Positions 1-11,954 of a DNA stretch of 64,000 nt are shown in pieces (within the stretch, counting starts at the first letter, position 1; each line of letters begins with the position of its first letter). A program made the translations under genes and the position numbers. The notes beneath the pieces are model-generated. The model was not told the origin of the DNA. It worked only from the letters and a program-made list of their open reading frames with translations, and ran no database searches. The stretch comes from Orobanche coerulescens (Eukaryota; Streptophyta; Magnoliopsida; Lamiales; Orobanchaceae): the NCBI GenBank assembly GCA_033398695.1, contig CM065810.1, forward strand, positions 145,639,858 through 145,703,857, read 5' to 3'.

Positions 1-1121
1 TGTAGTTCCAATGACAGTGGGGCCTACACCCTCATCGGCCTTCCTACAGGACATGGCGACAGCTGATGCCCAGACCCCGCAGGGCAAGCCTTTCTTCGGC
101 CGCGACCCCGAGAAGGTCGAAAGGTAAGCTTGGCTGCTTTGCTGAGTTATGTCACTTGTGTGGGGGACATACTAACTCTTGTGTTCTTGGTGCAGGGTCC
201 GTCTCACCGATCCGAACTATTCGCCGATGGTGTTGGACTTCCTCGCGAGCAGATCTCCCCGCGAGCCTAGCGACGTCCCTCACTACGTCTCTCGGGCTAT
301 CTCCGCCCTACTGAAGGCTTGGACGACTGGCCTGGATGCGATCGCGCGCCGGCGGTCCGAGGACGCAATGCAGGCGACTCTTGCTATGACCCTTCAAGCG
401 GCGACGATGGGCGCTCAGGCCGTGAAGGACTATAAGAGGCGACCCTCCACCGCCCGTCTCTATGCGGACCTCGAGACTGCTCGGAATTAGAACGCCGAGT
501 TTGCCGATAGGATCGCGGCAATGGAGAAGGAGTATGTGGAGACGGCCAAGCGGGCAAAGCAGGATCTCGACCGGGCCCGGGCGGCGACCGACCGGATGCG
601 TGATCAGATGACGGAAGCCCGTCGGTTGCACGCAGCCTCACAGAAGGAGGCGATTGAGCTGAAGGTAGTGGTGGATCGGTTAAATGGAGAGCTGGAGTCA
701 TCGAAGGGAGAGCTGGCCGCTAAGGTTGCCGAGCTCCAGGGTGCGGATCAAACAATCGCGGGGCTGAAGGAGAAGTTGAAGGCGACCGAGGTCGATCCCT
801 TCCTCAACGTGGAGTATGTCGGTGAATTCGCCTATTACATGGCTTACGCTGACGCCATCCACTGCCAAGAAGGGAGGGCTCGAGGTTGGCCCTTTGATTG
901 ATAACTTCAAAGCCTATGTGCTTGATCATCCTTTGCAGTCGGCTTTCTTTGTGCCGATCCTCGACCTCACCGACCTCGGAATCGACCTGAGCTGGTATCC
1001 GTCGCCGGACAACCTCATTCACCCGGACGCCGGCGAAGAGGCGCACATCGATCCAGCGGCCAGTGGCGAAGGCCGGACCGATCCAGCGGCCGGTGGCGAA
1101 GGCCAGGCGGGGGTAGCCTGA
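1..1121 (+). pseudogene. Antisense extra ORF of Tat element, 3' half (two exons)
   Basis: Exon 1-123 (continuing from outside) and exon 196-1121 join across an intron at 124-195 to read ...GRDPEKVER-VRLTDPNYSP..., matching the same splice join in the E1 copy (...GRDPEKAER-IRRTDPS...). The second exon encodes a long heptad-rich coiled coil (about 490-790) followed by a conserved C-terminal block with EFAYYMAYADAI and KKGGLEVGP, then short repeats of D/I-PAA-GEG. An in-frame TAG at about 488-490 lies where the E1 copy reads Lys, and a frameshift occurs near 860-885, so this copy is broken. The N-terminal part in E1 resembles the plant gypsy-type transposon family (Pfam Transposase_28). Function of this ORF class is unknown. 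Confidence 0.75.
124..195 (+). other. Spliceosomal intron in the antisense ORF
   Basis: A 72-bp segment begins GTAAGCTT, ends TTGGTGCAG and contains a near-ideal branch site (ATACTAACTC) about 25 bp before the acceptor. Removing it joins two reading frames that are homologous to either side of a 70-bp intron at the same codon in E1. Splicing is inferred, not shown. Confidence 0.8.
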
Positions 1122-2153
1122 GTTTTGTCCATTTTTATTTTGTTTTCACTTGTGATTTTTCAGTTTTGTTGTATTCTGCCTTCGGGCACTTGTACAAGTA
1201 TTCCGAATGAAATGAAATACGTAATTGCTTCTGATTCCTTGCTTGTATGATCGTCTATCTGGATCTTTTGTATTTGACTTCACATGTGTGTTTGAGGAGC
1301 GGTCGTTGTATGTATAGCTGCGAATGTATTGGTATACTTAAGTTCTCACTTTGTAAATTTCTGGACAAAGTCGATCGTCATATGTGTATTTGAACAAAGA
1401 CGATCGTATTTGTGGCTCCGTCCTGATCGTATGTATGGCTCCGCTCTGCCCCTTATTTTTGTTTACTTAGTGAAAGTAAGGGAACGAAAATAATTCGTTT
1501 AGCGAGCTACCTTTATTACATGTACTTGCGATCTTCGATTTTGTTGCTTCCTCGAAGGAGACCGAGCGTCCCGGTCTGGAAGGAATTTGCACGATCGTGG
1601 GGTTCGATGGAACCGACCTCCACGACTATCTCTCGTGCGCGAGCGACATTCCGTCTGATGGTTAACTTCTCGCGACTCACTTAATTGTGAGGGTCCTCCG
1701 TAGGCTACATTTTGCCTCGCAATGTAGCGATGGGACGGACGGTCTCTGCCTGGAGGAGTCCTTGCACGGGGCGCCGTCGGATAAGTCGACTTCGCTACCG
1801 TGGCTTGTTAGCACTTTTCTGCCTGGGACCGACATGTTAGATGACGGACCTAAGAGGGCATACGTTGTGATGGGGGTAGGGACGCGTCGCATTGTCCAGG
1901 TCCACCATGTTAGGTGATGGATCTGAGGGCGGGCGAACGTGTCCACTGATCTGTTTTGGAGGGTCCTTCGGCTACGCCCGCCTCGTATTTAAACGAAAGG
2001 GCGGGCGATCTCTGCCCAAAGGAACCTTGCATGGACGGGTTGTCGGTTCCATCGACCTCCAGAACCATGGCTGCACTTTTCTACCTCGGATCTCCATGTT
2101 AGATGACAATCCTAGGCGGTATACGTTGTGCCAGGGGGGCGATCGCTTGCCTA
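1122..2153. other. Non-coding tail of Tat remnant
   Basis: It starts with a T-rich 3'-UTR-like stretch; a GAATGAAATGAAAT run at about 1205-1218 has a counterpart after the E1 copy of the ORF and may act in polyadenylation. From about 1630 it matches, reversed, the tract between gag and antisense ORF in E1 (39830-40500) and the tail of E2 (35600-36060), including the recurring word CCTCGTATTTAAACGAA (about 1982). No ORF here is conserved. Confidence 0.6.
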
Positions 2154-3185
2154 GGCAAATAATTTCGGTCTACTAACATCACTAAATATTATTGTAACAT
2201 CACCAAACATTCGCAACCAACACATATATACTGAAAACACATTTGTTTACGAAGTATATGAGTTATCTTTTGAAAGACAACATTTATCGAGCACATACCG
2301 ATCCTTTTTAAAGTTTATTTAAACATTCGGATTGCACATAAAATCATTTATCAATGATTCCATCTACGAAACATGAAAAGTATGGGCAAGATACTTTCCT
2401 CGATACCACGAGCAATGAAACAACGAACGGACACGATCGGCTAGCCCTCGAACCTCCAAAAACGGTCATGAACTCGACAACCTCACAAACGCTCGATCCG
2501 GCAAAGAACAAGGATTTGATGATGATATAATCGAAAAGGATCATCCAAAACACCTTGGAAATGATTAGAATCGACCAAGGACTCGATATCCCGATCCTCC
2601 CATCGCCAGCCTCTGCAAGAAGTGAGAAAAGGGTAAAAAAATGAGGTCTGGCCGAAGCCCAGGCCTATATATGCCGACAGCGTTACGGCCGTAACCGGGA
2701 GGGCCTTACGGCCGTAACTCGGTCAAAGCCTATAACGTATGTAAGGTCCGACTCATAGCATACGCAACGAACATCGCTTACGGCCGTACTCGGCATGGCC
2801 TTACGGCCGTAATCGAACTCCCAGGGCCACTGACTGAAATCTGTTGAGCCACTACGGCCATAACAGGCCAGCGCTTAGCGGCCGTAACAAAGCCTTATGG
2901 CCGTACTCGGCATGACCTTACGGCCGTAACCGAGTCCTCCCAGGCCAGGGTGTGCGGGCGCCTTATGGCCGTAATCGGCCCAATCAGCCCTCCGATTGCC
3001 CGGCTAGTGACTCGATGACGTCTCGATCATGCAAACGCACTGACTATGACCCAAAACAATAACGAACAGGCTATAAAATTCAACGAATCACAGTGCAAGC
3101 ACACAATTCCGAGGACGTGAATGATAACAAACCGTTCGACCGAAGAAAATTCAAAAAAACCGGAATGAAGATCTCGGGTATTACA
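2154..3185 (-). repeat. E4 3' LTR, truncated
   Basis: From GGCAAATAATTTCGG onward it is nearly identical to 7252-7813 and then to 54261-54580 of the other LTR, and it ends ...CTCGGGTATTACA. About 1.49 kb that corresponds to 5767-7251 is missing. Relative to this copy the split LTR has lost about 150 bp within the counterpart of 2975-3120. Confidence 0.85.
2665..2980 (-). promoter_or_regulatory. E4 LTR TATA box with palindrome array
   Basis: On the minus strand CATATATAG (2665-2673) is a likely TATA box. Upstream of it, in transcription sense, 2688-2975 holds about nine perfect or near-perfect copies of TTACGGCCGTAA at irregular spacing. The array is repeated in the other LTR (7780-7813 and 54261-54520). 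Position suggests a U3 enhancer, which is inference. Confidence 0.6.
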
Positions 3186-3203
3186 TTCTACCCCTCTTAA
3201 AAG
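3186..3203 (-). other. E4 polypurine tract
   Basis: On the minus strand TTTTAAGAGGGGTAGAA immediately precedes the 3' LTR start TGTAATACCC, the usual place for plus-strand DNA priming in an LTR element. Confidence 0.7.
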
Positions 3204-5744
3204 AAGTTTCATCCCCGAAATTTAAATCATAAAACGATCGATGCAAAACACTCTTAGATAACTCATGTTGTCCGTTGCCAACGACTTGTAACGAATCACA
3301 TGCAGCACGTGGCTGCTAATATCCTCATCTTCAGAATGATAGCAAAACGCACAGACAAAAATCAGTATGGTTGAACAACCCAAACAGTACATCGATCAAA
3401 ACGCGAGTTAATCACTAAACAAATACGAAATTCTACAACGCGAGGATTGGAAGATCGAAAACGAAGTTAATTTCCCGAACTTAAGGAAATTACGTAGGAA
3501 TCTGAACGCTCAAAAATATCGATACAAGGCCAACAAGACTGGACAACAAGCGAACGAACCACAATGATCGAGACGCATTGGTCGAACAATCATATTCGAA
3601 TCATGACGGACGGCAAAATCAAATAACCATTCCGAAGTCCACACCTCGAATCGCGACAATAGATGGTCTGGTAAAAACGACAAGATATGCATTTACATAA
3701 GATTCACAGGAGCGGAACCGAATTCAGAAAAAGTCACAACGAAAAACGGATTAACCCGAAACAATACCGCAACAAAAAGTGAAGAGTAAAACAAGTCCAG
3801 AAAATATCGACGAACACAATGAGTCGATAGAGTCGAACAAAACGAAAGCCAAAAATATGGGTATTACACCATATCACCTTTAAAAGAGGTTTTGTCCCCG
3901 AAACCTAAACAACGAGAACGAAGTGCTAAAATAGCAACATTCCCGAAAATTTTCTCTCGGTCCCTCATCTGATCTCCATAACTATCTGTACCGCGGTCAC
4001 GACCGCACCCTTTGCCCCTCGGCATACTAAGCAAATACTCACTCATTAACACGACATGACATCGCAAAATAATATACCAAATTGCCAACTCGGCTTGACA
4101 TATCACATAAGACAACTAATAGCAACTCGATAAGAAGATCCACGAGGTATCCTTTTAAATGATATCATTTGAAAATCCTTGGATTTGCATGTTTATTCAA
4201 AATAAAACTTTGAAAGTGTTTTTGGTACCTCGGGCTTTTTGTCAAAACTTTTAAACAACGGACTTTAACTGTCTCATTTGAAATTATTTGCAAAATAATA
4301 TTTCCTTACAACTGGCACTATCAAAATCACTATGCCACTACACATCATCATTTTGGAGTGATTCAAGGTCACACACAATAACTGACTCAGTACAGAAAAC
4401 TTTTCTAAATCCGAGTTTGAAGTTAAATCGAGTAAGATTCTTCATCTCTCACAATATATTTTGAAAATAAAAATTGTATTGGTTCTTGAAAATAAAAAAT
4501 TTTGATGGTGTGAAAGATTTATGAAAATCACGTACTCGAATCATTTGAAAATACAACAGTACGTCAAAATCATTTTTGAAAATCTTCTCAACACTACACA
4601 GTAATCAACGACGGTAATATTTTACAAAATATTCAAAGGCACTTTAAAACGACTCTTTCAATACCGTCGGGGTTCCTTTAGAAAATTTAAGGCCGGCTCG
4701 CCAATTTTAAACGATTTTCAAAGTCCACACGAAGTCGCCGATTAAGTGAACCGTCAAAACTTTATGAAACTTAATTTTCCACAACTTGCTCAAGTTTATA
4801 AAATTTTCAGAAAAGCATTTTTGAACACACACACAACAGACATAATTTACCACTTTATCAAAATACGATCCATTACCATCAAATCCAATCACACGCCAAC
4901 ATCATATGTCCACATAATTACAGTATCACACAAGCGACCGTCAAAAGATAATTAATATCTAAAACTGAAATCCTACCTCTCAGTAATGAGGACTCTCACA
5001 ACAAGTGCATTTAGGACGAATTAACATTCACACCACCAACTTAGGCACAATTTTGAGCATTATTGACCAAATAATAATGCCAACATCACTACATACTCCC
5101 GAACCGACGATCATGAAATTAAAAGTCGAAAGCAAGAGCCACGTTTCGAGTAAATTTTTGGTAGACCTCATTTGAGTCTTTAAAATCAAATTTTGAAAAC
5201 TTGCAATGCAACATGAAAATAAAATATTAGTTAAGTTCTAAAAAAAAGTCCGGTCTTGAGGTCATCATACGAAATCAAAAAATTTCCTTTCTTGAATGAT
5301 GTTTTAAAATAAAATTTACGTGACTCTTCAAAAATAATTAAACTTTGAAATATCATATTGACAACCTTTCCTTGCGGGATCACACCAAGTCGTTACTCCT
5401 GTAAAACGATTCACATAATATATATACATATATATACACCTATATCACTTTTCATCCCACTACAACACAAGAATCAACAAGCATGGATTACGTATTCACA
5501 ATTCACATTTAAACTCCACAGAATAACACATAATCACACAAGCTCGTATAACACGAGACGCAACAAGGTAGGGAGACTTACATCTATAGATCGCACGAAG
5601 ATGATGGCTGCACCTCGATACTAATCACGATCGACACCTCAGACTACGCGTCGCGACACGACTCAGTCAGACAAAATCTAACAAGACAAGACAAGACAAG
5701 ACCCGACAACACACAACTCGACCCGACAACCTAGGTTTCCGCAA

Positions 5745-5761
5745 CCTCAGCTCCGATACCA
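5745..5761 (-). other. E4 primer-binding site (initiator tRNA-Met type)
   Basis: Minus-strand TGGTATCGGAGCTGAGG lies five bases inside the 5' LTR end. TGGTATC-R-GAGC is the usual complement of the 3' end of plant initiator tRNA-Met. The same site adjoins the LTRs of E3 and both E5 copies. Confidence 0.8.
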
Positions 5762-6160
5762 TATTCTGTAACACCCCCAAACCACTCGGGAATATTACAG
5801 CGCCGCAGACCCCCTCCGTGAGGATCTACCTAGCTAAATACATAAAACACCACAATACAAAACATACCAACATGGGTAATTAACGAACCATTAGACCGAT
5901 TTGGTCTTTTATCACAACATATACATCAACCATATATTACTCTTTCTCGCAACTCATACCCACGCAGGGGTTAACATAAATCAACATTCCCATAAAACGG
6001 GAATAATAAACACATCGGAAGGACAAAACAACAAGACATCGCCAAAAACTCAACACCGGTCTCCATATGATTAGTATCGTCATCTTCCATCAACCTTCGT
6101 AACGATCCTGTGAATCACTCCCCAACAACCTACAAATACCTGGACGCAATACAGACATCC

Positions 6161-6206
6161 ACCCCCCTAATACTCGGGGGTTAGCAAAACTCCACTGTTT
6201 TGCTAG
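6161..6206 (-). other. Conserved double hairpin in E4 LTR
   Basis: Two adjacent inverted repeats: CCCCC/GGGGG around an 8-base loop, then TAGCAAAA/TTTTGCTA around CTCCACTG. Equivalent pairs with different stem bases lie at the same LTR position in E5 and E3. Confidence 0.6.
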
Positions 6207-7808
6207 TGCAAGTAAAAATACAAAGACAAGCCATACCTATCATACTCCAAGAACATAGAAATCGTGAATATACTTCCCAAGATAATTCACTTGATCAAAA
6301 TAGTTTGAATTATGAAAGATAGGAATAAAACCATTTTATATCTTACAAAACATTTTACGATCTCGGGAGTTTTGAAGACGTTTGGGGTTCAAGGATTCTC
6401 AAGTCTTTCGAATCACTTAGGGACACAACCCAAAAATCATTTATTTCAAAACACGATTAAGATAACAAAAATATGGGGTCCACGACCCAATCATAACATT
6501 CCAACCACAAGCACGGGGGGTCCGTGACCCAACTTATCCACATCCCATACTCACAAGAATAACCCGATAGAAACTACACCGTGTCAAACATTACCATGAC
6601 TAGTCTCACAAAACGACATCAGAGAGCACAACTTTGCAACTTAACCATACGGTCGAACTTGACACACCACAGAGCTACAATACACAGAGCAACCACAGGA
6701 CTCACGTACCCATACCAAATTATCACAGCCAATGTACAAATCACACACAACACATTTACTGGTGCCATTCCATCCAAGTACGATACCATTTGGACTGCCA
6801 TTCTAATCAGACGAAATATGCGCCAAAAATCACAGTTCTCCAACAAAACATTTCAAAGATAACCGTTGGTACGAGACTCACGGCCGCCGTACCCTGCAGA
6901 GCCCCGTCGGACATCCCTGGGTGGTTAACCCTAGTTCGAGATACGCACACACACGGCAATACGTATTCCTAGAGGCCCCGTCAGACCATCCCTAAGTGAA
7001 CATACACATTTCATCAACAACGCCACGGGAAGCCATAATTCGAATACTAGAATATGCATACAACTGCTAGGTACTTCGCTAGAATGGCCACTTTAGTTGA
7101 CGTATACCCACAACTAATATCACACAACCACAAGCAATTACCAGTACCAAACAACACCAAGCGCCACAACCTCCTTACGAAGGAATAACAACTAATATCA
7201 CACTACGTCACATATTCACCGAATATTTACACATATCAATATACAATCCTCGGCAAATAATTTCGGTCTACTAACATCACTAAATATTATTGTAACATCA
7301 CCAAACATACGCAACCAACACACATATACCGAACACATTTGTTTACGGAGTATACGAGTTATCTTTTGAAAGACAATATTTATCGAGAACATACCGATCC
7401 TTTTTAAAGTTCATTTAAATATTCAGATTTCACATAAAATCATTTATCAATGATTCCGTCTACGAAACATGAAAAGTATGGGCAAGATACTTGCCTCGAT
7501 ACCACGAGAAATGAAACGTAGAACAGACACGATCGGGTATCCCTCGAACCTCCAAAAACGGTCAAGAACTCGACAACCTCACGAACGCTCGATCCGGCGA
7601 AGAACAAGGATTTGATGATGATATAATCGAAAAGGATCTTCCAAAACACCTTGGAAATGATTAGAATCGACCAAGGACTCGAGCTCCCGAGCCTCCCGTC
7701 GCCAGCCGCCGCAAGAAGTGAGAAAAGGGTAAAAAATGAGGTCTGGCCGAAGCCCAGGCCTATATATGCCGACAGTGTTACGGCCGTAACCGGAAGGGCC
7801 TTACGCCC

Positions 7809-7813
7809 GTAAC
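7809..7813. repeat. E5 target-site duplication, left
   Basis: GTAAC directly before TGTAATACCC. The uninterrupted E4 LTR at 2704-2716 reads CCGTAACTCGGTC, showing the pre-insertion site. Confidence 0.9.
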
Positions 7814-8223
7814 TGTAATACCCCCAGAATACGACCGGGAATGTCACACACCGTAGACCTTTATCACAAGGATCTACCAGGCTAAACTCCAAAAGACTAC
7901 TCAATGATTGACCGACTGGGGTCAAAATTAATTACAAAGCAGACCGACAAGGTCATTAAACAATTCAGAAGCTAACTAAATTTACTTCTCAATGACAATA
8001 ATAAACTTGAACACAGAAAGGAATGACATCTTAATTTAATGAATGAAAATTACACCCATGCAAGGGTGGATACTCGACCGAATGAGAAATACCAACCAAA
8101 ATGAAACAAAAGAAAAAGACTCTGACTCTTGTGTGATTAGCATCGTCGTCTTCCATCTCCTTCCAAGCCAATCCCGTGACTGCCCCCGAGCTGCCAAAAC
8201 CTGAGCGCATAACAGGCACCCAC

Positions 8224-8264
8224 CCCCCGAAATCTCGGGGGTTAGCAAACTGGAATTTTGCTAG
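8224..8264 (-). other. Conserved double hairpin in E5 LTR (copy a)
   Basis: CCCCCGA-AATC-TCGGGGG followed directly by TAGCAAA-CTGGAAT-TTTGCTA. It is repeated at 13976-14016 and 51209-51250 in the other copies. Confidence 0.6.
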
Positions 8265-9609
8265 TGCAAGTACATAATATACAAGATATACGAACAATAA
8301 CAACACAAAAATCAACAACCGTGAAGCCTTAACACAAACCATACATTCCCATAGTCAACACAGAACGGCACTCGTATACAGAAGGTGAAAGATAATCACA
8401 TAGTCATATTCTCTTTACGGAACATAACACCAATGAAACTTTAAACGAGTCCAAGGAGTCAGAAGATCTAGTTTGAAAAATCCCTTTTTATAAAAGGAAA
8501 AGTATTTTGATAAGAAAGTTTGAAAACATTATTATTGACTCGAGCCGTCTTAGGATTTTGAAAATCGAATGGGAATACTTTTAGAAAATACTTCAAAAGC
8601 TCTCGAGTCCTCGACAATTTGCAAGAAAATCATTACAATGTTATTCGGGGTCCTCGACCCAATTGATAAAACACTATCACAAGCGAATCATTACAACATC
8701 TCACGGGGTTCTCGGCCCAATCCAAATAATATCTTCACGAGATCAAATCGCAACATCCCACGGGGTCCTCGACCCAATACACAGAATAATCATCACAGTA
8801 CAATCAAAGGCACAACCTCTCATTCGACAAATCCTGCTCAAGACCCCTGATTAATTAACCCTCGGAGATCTCGTCAAATATCCTTGGTTAATTAACCCTG
8901 ATACCAACATTTAAAACAAGTTGGAATGAACTTTCAGAAACACGAATCGCGGTCTACATCAAGACCAACATTTTAAAGCGAGTTGCAAGAATTTTGAATT
9001 ACGAAAATCATTTGGTAACAGGGTCTTAGCTATCACTCAAATATCCGTTACCCATAAGCCTGCCAGGCGCCTCCCTTGCACACCTGTGTACCGGCGTTCA
9101 CTCCACTATATTGGCCGCCCATTGCACATGTCACCGCGCCGGCGTTCACTCCCACAGGAGCCGCCCCTTGCTCGCGCATTAAGTAACACCGGTGTTCACC
9201 AATCATATGGAGCCGCTCATTACAGTGTACACCAGGCCGGAGTACACGCCCCGCCCTCAGAGGCACCCGGATATGACGTCTCTCATAACAAGTATTCACG
9301 TTGTTACAAATACCAAGCAAACAGTCAACCGTTGCAACAATTATCAAATCAGTTCATCAATTCACATAATTTATTCGCCAGTCCGTAACTACGCAAAATA
9401 AACAACAACTCGCACGTTATTCATCAAGACTTAACACATTAAGCCTTCAACACTACCAATCAACACTACATATATATCCTTATATCGTAACTCAACCGAA
9501 AATACAAACAATACCATATTACCTCTATAAATATCATTCGTACTTTAATCTAAGTTGAGTACGTCGACTAATATTGGTATTAATCACCCAACATTTATCT
9601 CCACATGTA

Positions 9610-9672
9610 TATTTATATATATATATATATATATATATCTATACATATATCCACACATATATATAATATATA
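9610..9672. repeat. AT microsatellite in E5 LTR
   Basis: An uninterrupted TA run of about 28 bases followed by broken ATAT words. Copies b (15360-15420) and c (52600-52662) carry shorter, interrupted runs. Confidence 0.8.
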
Positions 9673-9947
9673 TACAGGTATTCGTAACATGATTCATACA
9701 CTTCAGCAACAATGATTTCACGTAATTATAATTCGTATATCAAGGTACTTGCCTTGGTAATCTCTCGCGAATACTCCGGAAATACAGTTGATTGGAACAA
9801 TCCGGAACTCCAACGGAAACGATGATCGGAAAGGCTCAACACTGGATTATCATAGGAAATTCGTCCTTAATATCCTATCATAAAATAAACAATTAATCAC
9901 ACAAGGAAAAACATAGAAAGACGACCAAACCCTAACTATACTCTTCA

Positions 9948-11110
9948 TAACGTACGTTACACACCTACGTAACGTACGTTACGTCTGCACGTTAGCGCAC
10001 GTAAGCTACAATGATTAACGCACGCTAAGCATGCATTTGACAGTTCTTCTCAGTTCAGACGACTGTCTTGCCTGAGGGTATAACGTACGTAATGCATAGA
10101 GCTTAACGTATGTTATATTCACACATATAATACTCATGTGAATCAGAATGATCCTATGGTGTTGATGTCTTCAAATTCCAGGTTAATCATTCCATCATAA
10201 AACTTACTCCAATCTCGATTATAAATCCTCAAAGGTAGTTCGGAAAATCTAAGGTTGTTATCAACATTAAGTCTACGATCATTATGGAAACACCATACAA
10301 TACAGTTTATTAATCTCAGAAAACTTCCCTTACTTGTTCATCATAACAAGATTCGAACTATAATGTTCTTAACTCGGGTAACTAAAGCATGAACATTCCA
10401 ACTTCCAAAAACATGATGTTTGGATAAAAATCATCTATGGACCTAATAATCCTGGTAGTATGTTCATAACATCCTTAAGAACACGAATTCAAGGTTGAGG
10501 TAGCATTAACATACCTTAATATGAAGGAAACGCAGAGAGAAGAGGTAGCATCCAACTCTGATTGCTTGAATGCCAATCCAAGATGTTTCTTAACTTAAAT
10601 GATCGAGTCTATGTAATCTATAGGTGTTTTAGATGGCTGGAGACTCTCTAGAAATGAAGGAAAATGAAGTACAAGTGAAAGTGACAAAGTGAAATGAAAT
10701 GGGGTGTTGTCCATATATATAATGTCTTGAGCTTTACGTACGTTAGCCTTAGCTATTTACGTATGTAATCGACTTAGCGCACGCTACCATTCGTTCTTAG
10801 CGTATGCTATCGTTCAATGGTAGCTTACTGTCTCATTCTGTACTCGCTTACGTACGTTACACCCTATGCATCACGTACGTAAGCTACACACATTAGCGTA
10901 CGCTAGTTACAAACCTTAGCGTACATTAACACCCGTTGACCCCAAAACTGTCCAGGTTCATCCGCGGGAATCTTTCCGAGCCCACCACCAGCCGTCCATG
11001 TGCTAGCCAGCCTGTTCAATCATTGACCTCCTTACGTACGCTACGTATAACTCATAGCGTACGCTATCTCTAGCTCGTAACGTACGTTATGCTTACCTGT
11101 TAGCGTGCGT
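9948..11110 (-). promoter_or_regulatory. E5 LTR TATA box with two palindrome arrays
   Basis: Minus-strand CATTATATATATGG at 10711-10724 is a likely TATA box. Arrays of TAACGTACGTTA, TTAGCGTACGCTAA and close variants lie upstream (10736-11110, about eleven words) and downstream (9948-10125, about six words). The same layout recurs in copy c (52936-53105 and 53722-54095, TATA at about 53698-53711). Confidence 0.6.
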
Positions 11111-11268
11111 TATGACGTAGTTGCATGTGAAGGATTAAAAGTTGATATTATCATGCATGAGGATACGAATACAGAAACGATCATACTTCGATTATTGATA
11201 GCACAAATTTAGGTAATACATGGTTCAAATACGGACGAAAATACCCAACAATTTATCCGGATATTACA

Positions 11269-11285
11269 TACTCTCCCTCTAAAAA
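11269..11285 (-). other. E5 polypurine tract
   Basis: Minus-strand TTTTTAGAGGGAGAGTA abuts the 3' LTR start TGTAATATCC. Confidence 0.7.
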
Positions 11286-11954
11286 CAAGTTTCGTCCCGA
11301 AACTTAAAGTAGAGTGGTGGAACAACCAAGGAAAAATAACTACTTGCTCAGCCCCAAAACATCACGAGCAATGCGCGAATGCAAGGTTCTAAAAATACAA
11401 TGATTGGACCTAGCAAGTATCTGGTACGTGAATTGAGGCGATAAATTACATGTGAACATGAGAAGTTAGAGTGGAGAAGTAAAAGCTCCTAGAATTAAGG
11501 AAAATAACAAACGGCTCAGATGTACTGAAATCGCGTGTCGAGCTCGACCAACTGTATTCATGTTCATAACACATTGGAAATGTTAACCGCACGAGTGGGA
11601 ACAAATAGTTTTCGAACAAAATTTTGCAAGGATTACGTTCATATGTGGATAGACCACAATAATTCACGGAGTCTAACAAATCGGTTCTGAAATTCATTCG
11701 AATGACGGTAGGCTCAGTAGAACATGGTAGTTTAAAATTGTCAAGAGGATCACAGATGAATCACCAACAATGAAAGACTCCCAACACCGAAAATACTAAG
11801 AAGAGTACGGGTAATACGTTCCCCCATACTAAGAAGACATTTCAGCCCCGAAATTTAAAACAACAGGAGTTGGAAACGAAAAGCAATTAAAATGAAAAAC
11901 GATCAAAGTCACGATTGTTGGAAACAGCAACGACTAGAAAATAGTACAAAATCT
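11286..11954. other. E5 internal, non-coding part near 3' LTR
   Basis: No conserved ORF is seen. A second edge-like word (GGGTAATACGTTCCCCC followed by CCCGAAATTTAAAAC) lies at 11807-11862 and resembles the LTR/PPT/leader arrangement at 11260-11310. Confidence 0.5.

Larger units (their letters stand above)
1..2153 (-). mobile_element. Tat-like Ty3/gypsy element remnant (minus orientation)
   Basis: This stretch is homologous, in reverse orientation, to the gag-downstream and antisense-ORF part of Tat element E1 (39641-42200). It carries the end of the extra ORF on the plus strand, hence the element itself lies on the minus strand. The left side runs off the window. The right side ends abruptly near 2150-2154 against an interior position of another LTR, with no TG/CA terminus, so the end is a deletion junction and not an element end. 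No gag, pol or LTR is left in the window. Confidence 0.8.
3186..5766 (-). mobile_element. E4 internal region, no recognisable coding capacity
   Basis: The region is AT-rich, lies between the PPT at 3186 and the PBS at 5745-5761, and has no ORF with gag, protease, reverse transcriptase or integrase motifs on either strand. A second PPT/LTR-edge-like sequence occurs at 3865-3905. The small ORFs present are not conserved. Confidence 0.7.
5767..7813 (-). repeat. E4 5' LTR, left part
   Basis: It begins TGTAACACCCCC beside the PBS and breaks at 7813, inside the palindrome array, where E5 is inserted. It holds a double hairpin at 6161-6206, two GGGTC...GACCC inverted words at 6477-6530, and two copies of a GCCCCGTC-GAC-ATCCCT motif at 6900-7000. 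Confidence 0.85.
7814..11268 (-). repeat. E5 3' LTR (copy a)
   Basis: Starts TGTAATACCCCC, ends GGATATTACA. It contains a double hairpin (8224-8264), three GGGTC-CTC-GACCC inverted words, two GGTTAATTAACC-type words, a degenerate tandem repeat of GTTCAC/CCGCC units (about 9075-9250), an AT microsatellite, and palindrome arrays on both sides of the minus-strand TATA box. Unlike copies b and c it reads C at the CATCGTCGTC site, GACTGCCCCCG, and ATCAACAACCG. Confidence 0.9.

Noticed and set aside
5745..5761. tRNA-like matches near LTRs (also 13550, 31829, 50783)
   Set aside because: Only the tRNA 3'-end complement is present, as in a primer-binding site; no cloverleaf follows.
9048..9347. A 99-codon frame found in all three E5 LTR copies
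   Set aside because: It is kept because the LTR copies are young duplicates; the changes between copies do not favour silent sites, and the sequence is a degenerate tandem repeat.
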